Shown: in pieces, positions 34,368 through 46,688 of the stretch
Layout of the letters: each line of letters opens with the position of its first letter
Position numbering within the stretch: the first letter of the stretch is position 1
Source of the DNA: Chlorobaculum thiosulfatiphilum
Lineage (GTDB): Bacteria > Bacteroidota > Chlorobiia > Chlorobiales > Chlorobiaceae
NCBI RefSeq assembly: GCF_006265165.1
Contig: NZ_VDCH01000012.1
Location: 1 to 62,907 of the forward strand
Direction of reading: 5' to 3'
Length of the DNA stretch: 62,907 nt
Notes under the pieces: model-generated
Told to the model about the DNA's origin: nothing
The model's database searches: none
What the model saw: only the letters and a program-made list of their open reading frames with translations
Program-made: the position numbers and the translations under genes

Positions 34368-34886
34368 TTACACCTTCTTCTTCGCCCGCTGCTTGAGCAC
34401 GAACACGGTCAACCTGCCACCGAGGCCGGAGAAGGGGGCGTAGAACATGCCGGTCAGGAGCATGCTTACCAGAAGGTCGGAGAGTGAAATCTCCTTCGGC
34501 GCGGTGACGAGCGCCAGCATTTGCTGGAAGTTCGGGGCCTCTTCGGGAGCCAGGCGGCTTGCCCACGCCACCAGAAGCTGGAGGCTTTCGAGTCCCGGAA
34601 TATAGCCGAACCACTTTTCCAGCAGATACGCGGCGAGCACCGACAGCGCCCCACCGGCAAAGCCGCTCAGCGCGCCGAGCACGAAGGCTTCGCCATGCTC
34701 CAGCCGGATCTGGTGGCGCATGATGTAGTACCAGGCCGCCGCCGATCCGGAGGCGATGATCCCGGCGAACAGCACGGCGTTGATGAGGGTCAGGTAGGGC
34801 AGCGTCGTCGTCAGCACGAGCAGCACGGCTCCGACGAGCAGCGCGGGGACTTTCGATGGACGGCCCGGTACGGTTTCAACTCCCAT
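34368..34886 (-). CDS. Integral membrane protein of unknown function
   Basis: A 172-residue hydrophobic protein with about four membrane helices (near residues 12-35, 38-55, 66-90 and 135-160), a short cytoplasmic N-terminus and a basic C-terminus (KQRAKKKV). I do not recognise the family. It starts 3 bases after the dapB stop on the same strand, so it is probably the last gene of parA-parB-dapB. Confidence 0.6.
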   Translation of the reverse strand: MGVETVPGRPSKVPALLVGAVLLVLTTTLPYLTLINAVLFAGIIASGSAAAWYYIMRHQIRLEHGEAFVLGALSGFAGGALSVLAAYLLEKWFGYIPGLESLQLLVAWASRLAPEEAPNFQQMLALVTAPKEISLSDLLVSMLLTGMFYAPFSGLGGRLTVFVLKQRAKKKV

Positions 34887-34889
34887 GAA

Positions 34890-35639
34890 TCAGGCGGAAA
34901 AAAGATCGTTCAGAAAATCGTCCATCGTGTAGAAGCCGGGCGACGTGGCGTGGCGCTGCACGAGCCACTCGGCGGCGCGAACCGCGCCCGAGGCGAAGCC
35001 GGTGCGATTTTTGGCGGTGTGGGTCAACTCGATGGTGTCCGACTCGGAATCGATCAGCGCCGAGTGAACGCCGAAGACCGAACCGAGACGGATCGAGGCG
35101 ACCTGCAACTCGTCGCTCTGCAACTTGCGGCCATCCTCAAGCTCGCGGACGACCTTGCACTTGCGCGGATTCGACTTCAGAATCTCCTCGGCAGCCTTGA
35201 TCGCCGTGCCACTCGGAAAGTCCGCCTTGCCGGTGTGGTGCTGCTCGGAGAGCGCGATGTCGAACTGCTCGAACGGCGCGATCAGCCGCGCGGCCTCGCG
35301 CAGCGTCCGGAAGAAGATGTTGACGCCAAGCGAATAGTTTGCGGAGTAAAACATGGAGGAGCCTTCCGCAGCCACCCTCTCTCGAACCTGCGGCACGGCA
35401 TCGTCCCAGCCGGTGGTGCCCACCACGACCGGTACGCCCGAGGCGACCAGCGCCGGGTAGTTGGCGAGAAACGCGCTCCTGACGGTAAAATCGATGATGA
35501 CGTCCGTTCCCTCGAACGCTCCGGCATCGATGGTATCGTTGACATCGAGTACGCGGTCGATGAAGTGCGTTCCCGACGCGGCGACCACGTCGGCTATCTG
35601 ACGGCCCATGCGGCCATTGCCGACCAAAGTTATCTTCAT
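34890..35639 (-). CDS. dapB: 4-hydroxy-tetrahydrodipicolinate reductase
   Basis: NAD(P)H-dependent step of lysine and diaminopimelate synthesis. The protein has 249 residues, shorter than the E. coli enzyme but normal for this lineage. Motifs: nucleotide-binding [30 protein letters not shown], and the signature [16 protein letters not shown] with the substrate-binding histidines and lysine. It lies 45 bases after parB. Confidence 0.95.
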   Translation of the reverse strand: MKITLVGNGRMGRQIADVVAASGTHFIDRVLDVNDTIDAGAFEGTDVIIDFTVRSAFLANYPALVASGVPVVVGTTGWDDAVPQVRERVAAEGSSMFYSANYSLGVNIFFRTLREAARLIAPFEQFDIALSEQHHTGKADFPSGTAIKAAEEILKSNPRKCKVVRELEDGRKLQSDELQVASIRLGSVFGVHSALIDSESDTIELTHTAKNRTGFASGAVRAAEWLVQRHATSPGFYTMDDFLNDLFSA

Positions 35640-35684
35640 GATCTCAGCTTGTTCTTGAAATTCTGGTTGTTGGTTCAGGCAATT

Positions 35685-36569
35685 TCACTGACCGATAAGG
35701 TCGAGGATGCGGTCGAGGTCTTCGCCTGAAAAATATTTGATGTGAATCTCGCCCTGTCCGCCCTTCTTTTCGACGAGGCTGACCCTGGTGGCGAGCCGCT
35801 CGCGGAGCTGGCCCTCGATCTGATCGAGCTGGACAGCGCGCGGTTCGGGAGCCGAAACTGCCGTTTTTGGCTTGTCCTTGAACATGTTGTTGACGAGCGT
35901 CTCGGTCTGGCGCACCGAAAGCTGCCGCGCCATGATCTGCCGCCACACCTTGAGCTGCAAGTGCTCGCTCGGCAGATTGATGAGCGCCCGGGCGTGGCCG
36001 GAGGTGATCTCCCGCGAACGAATGCTGTCCTGAATCTGGCGCGGAAGCTTCAGCAAACGCAGGAAATTGGCGACCGTGGAGCGGTTCTTGCCCACCTTCT
36101 GGGCCACCTCGTCCTGCGTGAGGTTGCACTTGGTGACCAGGCTGCGGAGCGCGAGCGCCACCTCGATGGCGTTGAGATCTTCGCGCTGGATGTTCTCGAT
36201 AAGCGCCAGTTCGAGCTTGCTGGCATCCTCGCGAGCCTCGATGACGTAGGCGGGAATGAACTTGAATCCGGCGGACTTGACCGCCCGCAGGCGGCGCTCG
36301 CCGCTGATGAGCTGGTAGCCGTCGCCGTCGCGGCAGACCGTCACCGGCTGGATCACGCCATTTTCGATGATCGAGTTACGCAACTCGTCGAGCGCCGTCG
36401 CCTCGAACTCCTTGCGGGGCTGAAACGGGTTGGCCTTTATTTTTTCAACCGGAAGACTGCCGATGGCGCCCTCCTGCATCTTTTGACTCTCTTCGGCCTT
36501 TTCGGCGGCTGCGAAGCCCTCTTCGGAGATCAGCGCTTTCAGGCCCCTTCCCAGTGCTTGTTTAGACAT
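35685..36569 (-). CDS. parB: Chromosome partitioning protein ParB
   Basis: CTPase and parS-binding protein of the chromosome segregation system. The protein has 294 residues from ATG 36569 (MSKQALGRGLKALI). The N-terminal ParB domain has NPFQPRKEF, SGERRLRA and ENIQREDLNAIE; the helix-turn-helix is LTQDEVAQKVGKNRSTVANFLRLL. The C-terminal dimerisation part ends near residue 294. It follows parA by 22 bases. No perfect parS palindrome (TGTTTCACGTGAAACA) is found by eye in the window. Confidence 0.95.
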   Translation of the reverse strand: MSKQALGRGLKALISEEGFAAAEKAEESQKMQEGAIGSLPVEKIKANPFQPRKEFEATALDELRNSIIENGVIQPVTVCRDGDGYQLISGERRLRAVKSAGFKFIPAYVIEAREDASKLELALIENIQREDLNAIEVALALRSLVTKCNLTQDEVAQKVGKNRSTVANFLRLLKLPRQIQDSIRSREITSGHARALINLPSEHLQLKVWRQIMARQLSVRQTETLVNNMFKDKPKTAVSAPEPRAVQLDQIEGQLRERLATRVSLVEKKGGQGEIHIKYFSGEDLDRILDLIGQ

Positions 36570-36591
36570 ATGCTCAGAATTAACCGGCCAC

Positions 36592-37389
36592 CTACTGCTG
36601 CCGAACTTTGAATTTCCTGATGTTGCCATCTCGTTCGAATATCTCCTTCGCCAGATCGAGGTAATCCTTCGAGCCAATGCTCTGGGCGTCGTACAACAGC
36701 GCCGGCATACCGTGGCTCGGAGCCTCCGAAAGCCTGACGTTCCTGCGAATGCAGGTTTTATAGACCTTGTCCTTGAAAAACTTCTTGACCTCCTCGGCCA
36801 CCTGCGTCGCCAGCCTGAGCCGGGCGTCGAACATCGTCACCAGCACTCCCTCGATTTCGAGCTTCGGATTGAGGTGCTTGCGCACGATGCTGATGGTGTT
36901 GAGCAGCTTGCCCAGCCCTTCGAGCGCGTAGTACTCGGCCTGAACCGGAATGAGCACCGAATCGGCGGCGGTGAGCGAATTGAGCGTGATGAGACCGAGC
37001 GAGGGCGGGCAGTCGATGATGACGTAATCGTACTGGTCGCGCACCCCTTTCAGCGCCTTCTGCATGACGTACTCCCGCTCGCGCATGTTGACCAGCTCCA
37101 CCTCCATGCCGACCAGGTTGACGTTGGAGGGCAGGACGTCGAGGTATTCGAGGCCGGAAGGCTTGATGGCGTCCCTGATCTCCCCGCCGTTCACCATGAC
37201 ATTGTAGAAGGTGTTCTCGATCTCGTCTCCGGTTTCGAGGCCGAAACCCGAGGTGGCGTTGGCCTGGGGGTCGATGTCGATCAGGAGTGTTTTGAACTCT
37301 GATATCGCAATGGAAGCCGCAATATTCACCGCGGTGGTTGTTTTACCAACCCCGCCTTTCTGGTTTGCAATAGCAATGACTCTACCCAT
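36592..37389 (-). CDS. parA: Chromosome partitioning ATPase ParA
   Basis: Soj/ParA-type ATPase that moves ParB-parS complexes. The protein has 265 residues, starting at ATG 37389 ([13 protein letters not shown]). It has the deviant Walker A KGGVGKTT, the switch/Walker [14 protein letters not shown], and the small size of chromosomal Soj proteins. First gene of parA-parB-dapB. The promoter should lie in the roughly 80 bases upstream, shared with the divergent glycosylase. Confidence 0.95.
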   Translation of the reverse strand: MGRVIAIANQKGGVGKTTTAVNIAASIAISEFKTLLIDIDPQANATSGFGLETGDEIENTFYNVMVNGGEIRDAIKPSGLEYLDVLPSNVNLVGMEVELVNMREREYVMQKALKGVRDQYDYVIIDCPPSLGLITLNSLTAADSVLIPVQAEYYALEGLGKLLNTISIVRKHLNPKLEIEGVLVTMFDARLRLATQVAEEVKKFFKDKVYKTCIRRNVRLSEAPSHGMPALLYDAQSIGSKDYLDLAKEIFERDGNIRKFKVRQQ

Positions 37390-37467
37390 GAAACAGTAGC
37401 CAGCGAAATGGAAAATATACAAGCGGTTGATCTTCTTCGGAGATATGAGCTATAGTATAATACTTGC

Positions 37468-38124
37468 ATGACCTTTTACAAACAGTTATATCGACCCATG
37501 AAAAAGCTTGGAGCCGAATTTTACGAAGCGCCGACGCTCGTGCTCGCCGAACGGCTTCTCGGCAAGATTTTCGTGCACCGCGAAGCATCGGGCCGCGTGA
37601 CGCGGGGGCGGATCGTCGAAACCGAGGCCTACCTCGGCGAAGGCGACGAGGCCTGCCACGCCTGGCGCGGCATGACCGAACGCAACCGCGCGATGTTCGG
37701 CCCGCCGGGCACACTCTACATCTACTTCGCGTATGGCTGCCACTACCTGGCAAACATCGTCTCGGAGCCGGAAGGCGTGGCTGGCGCGGTGCTGCTCCGG
37801 GCGATGGAGCCGGTCGAGGGCGTCGAGTGGATGCGTGAGCGGCGGCGGAAAGTGGACGAGCGGGCGCTCATGAGCGGCCCCGGCAAGCTCACCGAGGCGC
37901 TCGGCCTCGGCCCGGCGCACTACGGCGAGTCACTCTCCGGCGAGATCTGCTGGCTCGAAGACGCGCCAGACTTGCCGCCGGAGCTGATCGGCGCGAGCCC
38001 GCGCATCGGTATTTCGCGCAGCGCCGCGCTGCCGTGGCGAAGATTCGTCACCGGCTCGCCGCACGTGTCGAAAACACAAATCGGCGCTCCGTCAAAAAAG
38101 AGGAAAAAAGGGATTGGAAAGTAG
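37468..38124 (+). CDS. 3-methyladenine DNA glycosylase (AAG/MPG family)
   Basis: Excises alkylated and deaminated purines from DNA to start base-excision repair. The protein has 218 residues, or 208 if translation begins at ATG 37498, which lies just upstream of the conserved part. Family motifs: GRIVETEAYLGEGDEACHA (the Glu activates water), MFGPPGTLYIYFAYGCHY, SGPGKLTEALG and PRIGIS. The C-terminus is basic (KKRKKGIGK). Divergent from parA. Confidence 0.9.
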   Translation: MTFYKQLYRPMKKLGAEFYEAPTLVLAERLLGKIFVHREASGRVTRGRIVETEAYLGEGDEACHAWRGMTERNRAMFGPPGTLYIYFAYGCHYLANIVSEPEGVAGAVLLRAMEPVEGVEWMRERRRKVDERALMSGPGKLTEALGLGPAHYGESLSGEICWLEDAPDLPPELIGASPRIGISRSAALPWRRFVTGSPHVSKTQIGAPSKKRKKGIGK

Positions 38125-38193
38125 TTAAATTTTCCTTTTTTAGGCTCGTACGGTTACACGAGGGAACCTCATCAAGTCAACCTCAAGCCAGCC

Positions 38194-39576
38194 ATGATCG
38201 GAACTCCCATCCTTCCCGAAATTCGCGAGCTGATCGAACAGAGAAACTTCAGCGCCCTGCAACGCCTCTTCGACGACTGGCTTCCGGTTGACCTGGCCGA
38301 ACTGATCTCCGACCTGCCCGAAAACGAGCAGGCGATCCTCTTCAGGCTGCTTTCCAAGGACGCGGCCACCGAAACTTTCGAGTACCTCGACTTCGACGCC
38401 CAGCAGAACCTCCTCAACGCCCTGACGCAGAAGGATGTCTCGCACATCCTCAACAGCATGTCCGCCGATGACCGCACGGCGCTGCTCGAAGAGCTGCCCG
38501 GCCCGGTGGCCCAGGAGCTAATCAAGCTGCTTTCGTTCAAGGAGTTCAAGATCGCCAAAACGCTGCTCGCCTATGCTGAGGACAGCGTCGGGCGTCTCAT
38601 GTCGCCGGACTTTTTGAGCGTCAAGAAGGATTGGGAAATTGGCAAGGTGCTCGAATACATCCGCACCCACGGCCACGAGAGCGAAACGCTGAACGTCATC
38701 TACGCGGTGGACGACCACGGCAAGCTCGTCGGCGAAATGCTCGCCCGCGACCTGTTGCTCTCGCCGCTCGACAAAAAGGTCGATGAAATCATCGACGAGG
38801 ACAAGTTGATCACCCTCACGGCCACGCAGGATCAGAAGGACGCGCTCGAAGCCTTCAAGCGCTACGACCGGGTCGCCCTTCCGGTCGTCGATTCCAACGG
38901 CTACCTGATCGGCGTCGTCACGGTTGACGACATGCTCGACGTGGCCGAAGAGGAGGAGACCGAAGACATCCAGAAGTTCGGCGGTATCGAAGCCCTCGAC
39001 GAACCCTACATCGACGTGCCGCTGCTCCAGCTCGTCAGAAACCGCGCGGTCTGGCTGGTGGTGCTCTTTCTTGGCGAGATGCTCACGGCGTCGGCAATGG
39101 CCTATTTCGAGGACGAACTGGCCAAGGCGATCGTGCTGGCCACCTTCATTCCGCTGATCATTTCGAGCGGCGGCAACTCCGGCTCCCAGGCGGCCACGCT
39201 GATCATCCGCTCGCTGGCGCTCGGCGAAATCACCGTGCGCGACTGGTGGGCGGTGATGAAGCGGGAGATTCTTTCGGGCCTGATGCTTGGCAGCCTTCTC
39301 GGCCTCATCGGCGTTTTCAGGGTGGTGTTCTGGGCGACGCTTCTGGGCCACTACTCCGTCATGTGGTTGCTGCTCGGCATCACCGTGGGACTCTCTTTGC
39401 TCGGCATCGTGCTGTGGGGAACGCTGGCAGGCTCGATGCTTCCGTTGTTGCTGAAGCGTCTCGGCATCGACCCGGCCACCTCGTCAGCGCCATTCGTGGC
39501 CACGCTGGTGGACGTCACCGGCATCGTCATCTACTTCAGCTTCGCCTCGTTGCTGCTCAAAGGCATACTGCTGTAA
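38194..39576 (+). CDS. mgtE: Magnesium transporter MgtE
   Basis: Inner-membrane Mg2+ channel gated by intracellular magnesium. The protein has 460 residues with the full family layout: an N-terminal superhelical domain (to about 130), two CBS domains (about 135-260, including [13 protein letters not shown] and [11 protein letters not shown]), a plug helix, and five membrane helices at the C-terminus with the pore motif [16 protein letters not shown]. Alone in its unit, read away from the glycosylase. Convergent with the CAAX-type protease gene, 4 bases apart. Confidence 0.94.
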   Translation: MIGTPILPEIRELIEQRNFSALQRLFDDWLPVDLAELISDLPENEQAILFRLLSKDAATETFEYLDFDAQQNLLNALTQKDVSHILNSMSADDRTALLEELPGPVAQELIKLLSFKEFKIAKTLLAYAEDSVGRLMSPDFLSVKKDWEIGKVLEYIRTHGHESETLNVIYAVDDHGKLVGEMLARDLLLSPLDKKVDEIIDEDKLITLTATQDQKDALEAFKRYDRVALPVVDSNGYLIGVVTVDDMLDVAEEEETEDIQKFGGIEALDEPYIDVPLLQLVRNRAVWLVVLFLGEMLTASAMAYFEDELAKAIVLATFIPLIISSGGNSGSQAATLIIRSLALGEITVRDWWAVMKREILSGLMLGSLLGLIGVFRVVFWATLLGHYSVMWLLLGITVGLSLLGIVLWGTLAGSMLPLLLKRLGIDPATSSAPFVATLVDVTGIVIYFSFASLLLKGILL

Positions 39577-39580
39577 CGAA

Positions 39581-40267
39581 CTACCACAGATACCACTTTC
39601 CGGTCTGATAAACATAGATCGCGAGGGCGATGTTCGTCACTCCGTGCGCGACGATGCAGCTCAGTAAATCTCTTCGGAGAATATATAATCCGGCCATGAG
39701 CAGGCCGTAGGCGATGGATGCGGGCCACTCCGGCGTGGTGTGGCCGAGGGTGAAGACCAGCGTTGAAACGATAATTGCCGCCCACGACCACGCTCCCGGC
39801 TGGACGTCGTTGACGGATCGCCGATCCATTGCAATGGACAGAGCATCGGTCGCCTTGCTCTTCCGCGCCTCGTCCCACTGCAACGCCAGACGAAAAATAA
39901 AGCCACGCATCAGCACCTCTTCGAAGACCGGCACCAGAAAGCCAGCCGCCAGCAATCGCAGGATAAAAGCGCTTTGAGACCAGGACTTTCCGTCCCCAAT
40001 CGAGACGAAAGGAGTCAACAGCGCAATCCAGAGAATCAAACCGGCCACGCCAGCCAGAATCCCCACGAGAGTTGAAACGACAGGAGACTTTGGGCCTCTG
40101 AATGAAAAGAACCACTGCCTGGCCCACAGCAGCGTGGCGGAAACGATGACGATGCGCAAGAGATAATTCACCTCCATCGGCACGAACCGCTCGGCCACTG
40201 TTGCGATCAGCACATAGGCGAAATACGGGGCCGCGTATGGAACCAGAAGCCTATGAGTTGGAATCAT
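39581..40267 (-). CDS. CPBP/CAAX-type intramembrane protease
   Basis: A 228-residue membrane protein with about 6-7 helices. The metal-binding motifs of the Abi/CAAX family are complete: EEVLMR (E116, E117, R121), FTLGH and HGVTN. The N-terminus resembles the CAAX-like protease subfamily found near PEP-CTERM or exosortase systems, but no exosortase is visible here. It overlaps the small membrane protein upstream by 17 bases. Confidence 0.8.
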   Translation of the reverse strand: MIPTHRLLVPYAAPYFAYVLIATVAERFVPMEVNYLLRIVIVSATLLWARQWFFSFRGPKSPVVSTLVGILAGVAGLILWIALLTPFVSIGDGKSWSQSAFILRLLAAGFLVPVFEEVLMRGFIFRLALQWDEARKSKATDALSIAMDRRSVNDVQPGAWSWAAIIVSTLVFTLGHTTPEWPASIAYGLLMAGLYILRRDLLSCIVAHGVTNIALAIYVYQTGKWYLW

Positions 40268-40529
40268 TGCTTGCTACAGCCTTACCGGTTGCTTTCGCTT
40301 TACGAGCCATTTCAAAGCGGTGGGTGCGGATAAAATCGAATATCGCGATAGGGATGAAGATAACCGCCATGATTCGGTTAAAATCCATATGCCGGAACAT
40401 TTCGGGATCGGTCGTGAACCACCCATCATACACACACCAGATCCCCAGCGCAAATAAAAAGACAGACAAAAAATACGGCCCAAGCGTCGGCGGTGGTGGT
40501 GGTTGCGGTTGTTTTTTTTCTTCAGTCAT
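40251..40529 (-). CDS. Small membrane protein with proline-rich N-terminus
   Basis: A 92-residue protein: QPQPPPPP near the N-terminus, then two hydrophobic helices (about 18-36 and 52-66) and a charged tail. Not recognised. It is translated with the CPBP protease (overlapping ends), so a partner or assembly role for the protease is possible. Confidence 0.55.
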   Translation of the reverse strand: MTEEKKQPQPPPPPTLGPYFLSVFLFALGIWCVYDGWFTTDPEMFRHMDFNRIMAVIFIPIAIFDFIRTHRFEMARKAKATGKAVASNDSNS

Positions 40530-40713
40530 TGCAACTAAGTTATAGCTATTTCAGAAAGCGTAAAATTTACACATTATTTCACCTCAGCCCAACCAAGAAG
40601 CGCTCTGATTTTCTCGAACCACTTTGCCATCTGTCTTTTGAACAGGCCAGTCAAGCCTATCCGCACAATCCCACAAAAATCCGTAAGTTTCCCAAAAACC
40701 AACTACAACGCCT

Positions 40714-41808
40714 ATGACCTCACCACAACACGTCATCATCGGCCTTTCGGGCGGCGTCGATTCTTCGACGGCGGCTTGTTTGCTCGTCCGGCAGGGGTTT
40801 CGCGTGACCGGGCTGAATATCCGCGTGCTCGATACGCCGGTGGATGCGCCGGTGCTGACGCCGTCGGCGATGCGCGTCAGCGACTCGGAAGAGTTTGATT
40901 TTCCGGTATTTACGCTGAACCTGAGCGCGAAGTTCGCTCATGATGTCATCGGCTATTTTCATGACGACTATCTCGCCGGACGGACGCCGAATCCGTGCAT
41001 GGTGTGCAACAAGGCGATCAAGTGGTTTGGGCTGTTTGAGGCGATGCGGCAGCTTGGGGCTGATTGCGTGGCCACCGGCCACTACGCCCGCACGGAGGTG
41101 CGCGATGACGTGACGCGGCTCCGCAAGGGAAAAGACCCGGAGAAGGATCAGAGCTATTTCCTCTGGATGCTCAGCCGGGGGGAGCTGGCGCAGACGCTCT
41201 TTCCGCTTGGAGGCTACACAAAGCCCGAGGTGCGCGAGCTGGCGCGGTCGTTCGGCGTTCATGCGGCGGAAAAAAAGGAGAGCCAGGAGATTTGCTTCGT
41301 GCCGCACGACGACTACTGCGCTTACCTCGCGAGCGCGATCCCCGGCCTCGAAGCGCGGGTGGCGGGCGGCGAGATTGTCGATCAGGCGGGCAAAGTGATC
41401 GGCCACCACCGGGGCTATCCGTTCTACACCATCGGCCAGCGGCGCGGCCTCGGCGTCGCGACCGGCGAGCCGGTCTATGTGACCGAGATCGACGCCGCGC
41501 AGAACCGCATCCATGTCGGCAGCCAGAGCGATCTCGAATGCCGCAGCCTCATCGCCACCGGCATGAACTGGAGCGCCGTCGCCGCGCCGGACGCGCCTTT
41601 CGAGACCGAAGCACGAATCCGCTACCGCGACCGGCAGAGCGCCTGCACAGTCGAGCCGCTCGCAGGTAACGGGGGCGACCGGGCGCGAGTGACCTTCCGC
41701 GAACCCAAGCTGGGCGTGGCCTGCGGGCAGGCGGTGGTATTCTACGATGGCGACGAGGTGCTCGGCGGCGGGATTATCACGGAGGTGAATCCTGAAAGAG
41801 AGTCATAA
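40714..41808 (+). CDS. mnmA: tRNA-specific 2-thiouridylase MnmA
   Basis: Thiolates U34 in tRNAs for Lys, Glu and Gln, using ATP and persulfide from a sulfur relay. The protein has 364 residues. PP-loop SGGVDSS (12-18) adenylates the base. Cys95 (in PCMVCNK, with Cys98) and Cys194 (QEICF) are the catalytic pair. TGHYAR and QSYFL complete the family signature. A stretch of palindromic repeats follows the gene. Confidence 0.95.
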   Translation: MTSPQHVIIGLSGGVDSSTAACLLVRQGFRVTGLNIRVLDTPVDAPVLTPSAMRVSDSEEFDFPVFTLNLSAKFAHDVIGYFHDDYLAGRTPNPCMVCNKAIKWFGLFEAMRQLGADCVATGHYARTEVRDDVTRLRKGKDPEKDQSYFLWMLSRGELAQTLFPLGGYTKPEVRELARSFGVHAAEKKESQEICFVPHDDYCAYLASAIPGLEARVAGGEIVDQAGKVIGHHRGYPFYTIGQRRGLGVATGEPVYVTEIDAAQNRIHVGSQSDLECRSLIATGMNWSAVAAPDAPFETEARIRYRDRQSACTVEPLAGNGGDRARVTFREPKLGVACGQAVVFYDGDEVLGGGIITEVNPERES

Positions 41809-41818
41809 AGCATTGGAA

Positions 41819-41979
41819 GAAATTGGGCTGAAGCCCCATTATTTTTTTGTGCTAAATAACCCCGGCTTAAAAGCCGGGGCAATTATTGCTCTCTGTGGTT
41901 CAAACGCTTAAACAATTGCCCCGGACTTTAGTCCGGGGTTAAAGGACAATTAAAAAAATCAGGGCTTCAGCCTAATTTC
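41819..41979. repeat. Inverted pair of palindromic units (family 1)
   Basis: Two units face each other: AATTGGGCTGAAGCCCC, an AT-rich spacer and ACCCCGGCTTAAAAGCCGGGG on the left, and the same order on the minus strand on the right (CCGGACTTTAGTCCGG, then GGGCTTCAGCC). Each matches the unit at 20181-20255. The 285-base gap between mnmA and the esterase is made almost only of these and the short palindrome at 42027. Confidence 0.75.
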
Positions 41980-42026
41980 TTTTTCCATAGACCTTTACGA
42001 CAGATTATCAACAAACCACAATACCA

Positions 42027-42053
42027 GGGCAGACATGCAGGTCTGCCCCTACA
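42027..42053. repeat. Short palindrome (family GGCGGACA)
   Basis: GGGCAGACATGCAGGTCTGCC followed by CCTACA, a 9-bp stem upstream of the esterase gene. Confidence 0.5.
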
Positions 42054-42093
42054 GGTTATTCAATTTCAATTCACATCACCTACCCACCTCCCC

Positions 42094-42765
42094 ATGCTCA
42101 CACGCAATAACGACACATTCACCTGGCTTGATTATAACCGCCGTTCCGACGAACAGAGTCCGCTCCTCGTCATGCTGCACGGGTATGGCAGCAATGAAAA
42201 GGATCTTATCAGCCTGGCTCCGGCGCTCGATGCGCGGCTTCGCGTCGTGAGCATACGCGCTCCGCTCGTGCTTGGGCCGGAGATGTTCGGCTGGTTCCCA
42301 ATCGACTTCACGCCCGGCGGCATCACCGTTGACCGCGAGGCTGCCCGGCAAGTGGCTGACAAATTCACGGCGTTCCTCGAAAATCTGATCGAAAAGCTCC
42401 AGCCAAGCGGCGACAAGGCGTTCCTCATGGGCTTCAGCCAGGGGACGGTCATGAGCTACCTCACGGCGTTCCGCGCTCCCGCGCTCTTGCACGGCGTCCT
42501 CGCCCTCAGCGGGCAGCTTCCCGATGCGCGGCCCGGCGCGGAGGTCATGCCCGAAGGACTTGCCGAAGTACCGTTCCTCGTGCAGCACGGGCTGTTCGAC
42601 GAGGTGCTGCCCATCGACCGGGGACGACAGGCCGATGCGTGGCTTCGCGGCAGGATCGCCGACTACACCTACCGCGAGTATCCGATGGCGCACCAGATCG
42701 ATCAGGAGTCGCTTGATTTCATGGCTTCGTGGCTTTCCGGGCGCATCGACCGGGCGCTTTCGTGA
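42094..42765 (+). CDS. Phospholipase/carboxylesterase family protein
   Basis: A 223-residue alpha/beta hydrolase of the Abhydrolase_2 group. LVMLHGYGSNEKDL is the oxyanion strand, GFSQGTVMS carries the nucleophile serine (about 113), VQHGLFDEVLP the aspartate, and PMAHQI the histidine. No signal peptide. Family members hydrolyse short-chain esters or protein acyl groups; substrate unknown. It is 86 bases before metH and may share its promoter. Confidence 0.88.
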   Translation: MLTRNNDTFTWLDYNRRSDEQSPLLVMLHGYGSNEKDLISLAPALDARLRVVSIRAPLVLGPEMFGWFPIDFTPGGITVDREAARQVADKFTAFLENLIEKLQPSGDKAFLMGFSQGTVMSYLTAFRAPALLHGVLALSGQLPDARPGAEVMPEGLAEVPFLVQHGLFDEVLPIDRGRQADAWLRGRIADYTYREYPMAHQIDQESLDFMASWLSGRIDRALS

Positions 42766-42851
42766 CGCGCCTCGCCCTCCGGCGGGTGGGGATTTGAGCG
42801 CTTTTTTGCTTACCTTGAGGATCATTTTTTCCAACCAATTTCCGCCGCTGC

Positions 42852-46535
<3,684 letters not shown>

Positions 46536-46555
46536 GGGATTGCCGCTATAAAACG

Positions 46556-46603
46556 AAAACACCGCCGCTTGCGATAAAACGTAAGCGGGCAGTGTGTTTT
46601 TAG
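46556..46603 (+). terminator. Possible terminator after metH
   Basis: An imperfect hairpin (ACACCGCCGCTTGCG with CGTAAGCGGGCAGTGTGT) followed by TTTTT lies 20 bases past the metH stop. Confidence 0.5.
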
Positions 46604-46688
46604 CGCGGTATGATTTTTCTCGGAACTTGCTCACATAAAGAAAAACCCGGCGTACAAATGAGATGAAATAGTTTTTGCCTCTTTATAA

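Noticed and set aside
35600-37500. parS site near parAB
   Set aside because: No 16-bp palindrome of the TGTTTCACGTGAAACA type was found by eye; a degenerate site could be missed.
42766-42851. Cobalamin riboswitch upstream of metH
   Set aside because: The gap is too short (86 bases) and no B12-box-like sequence is visible.
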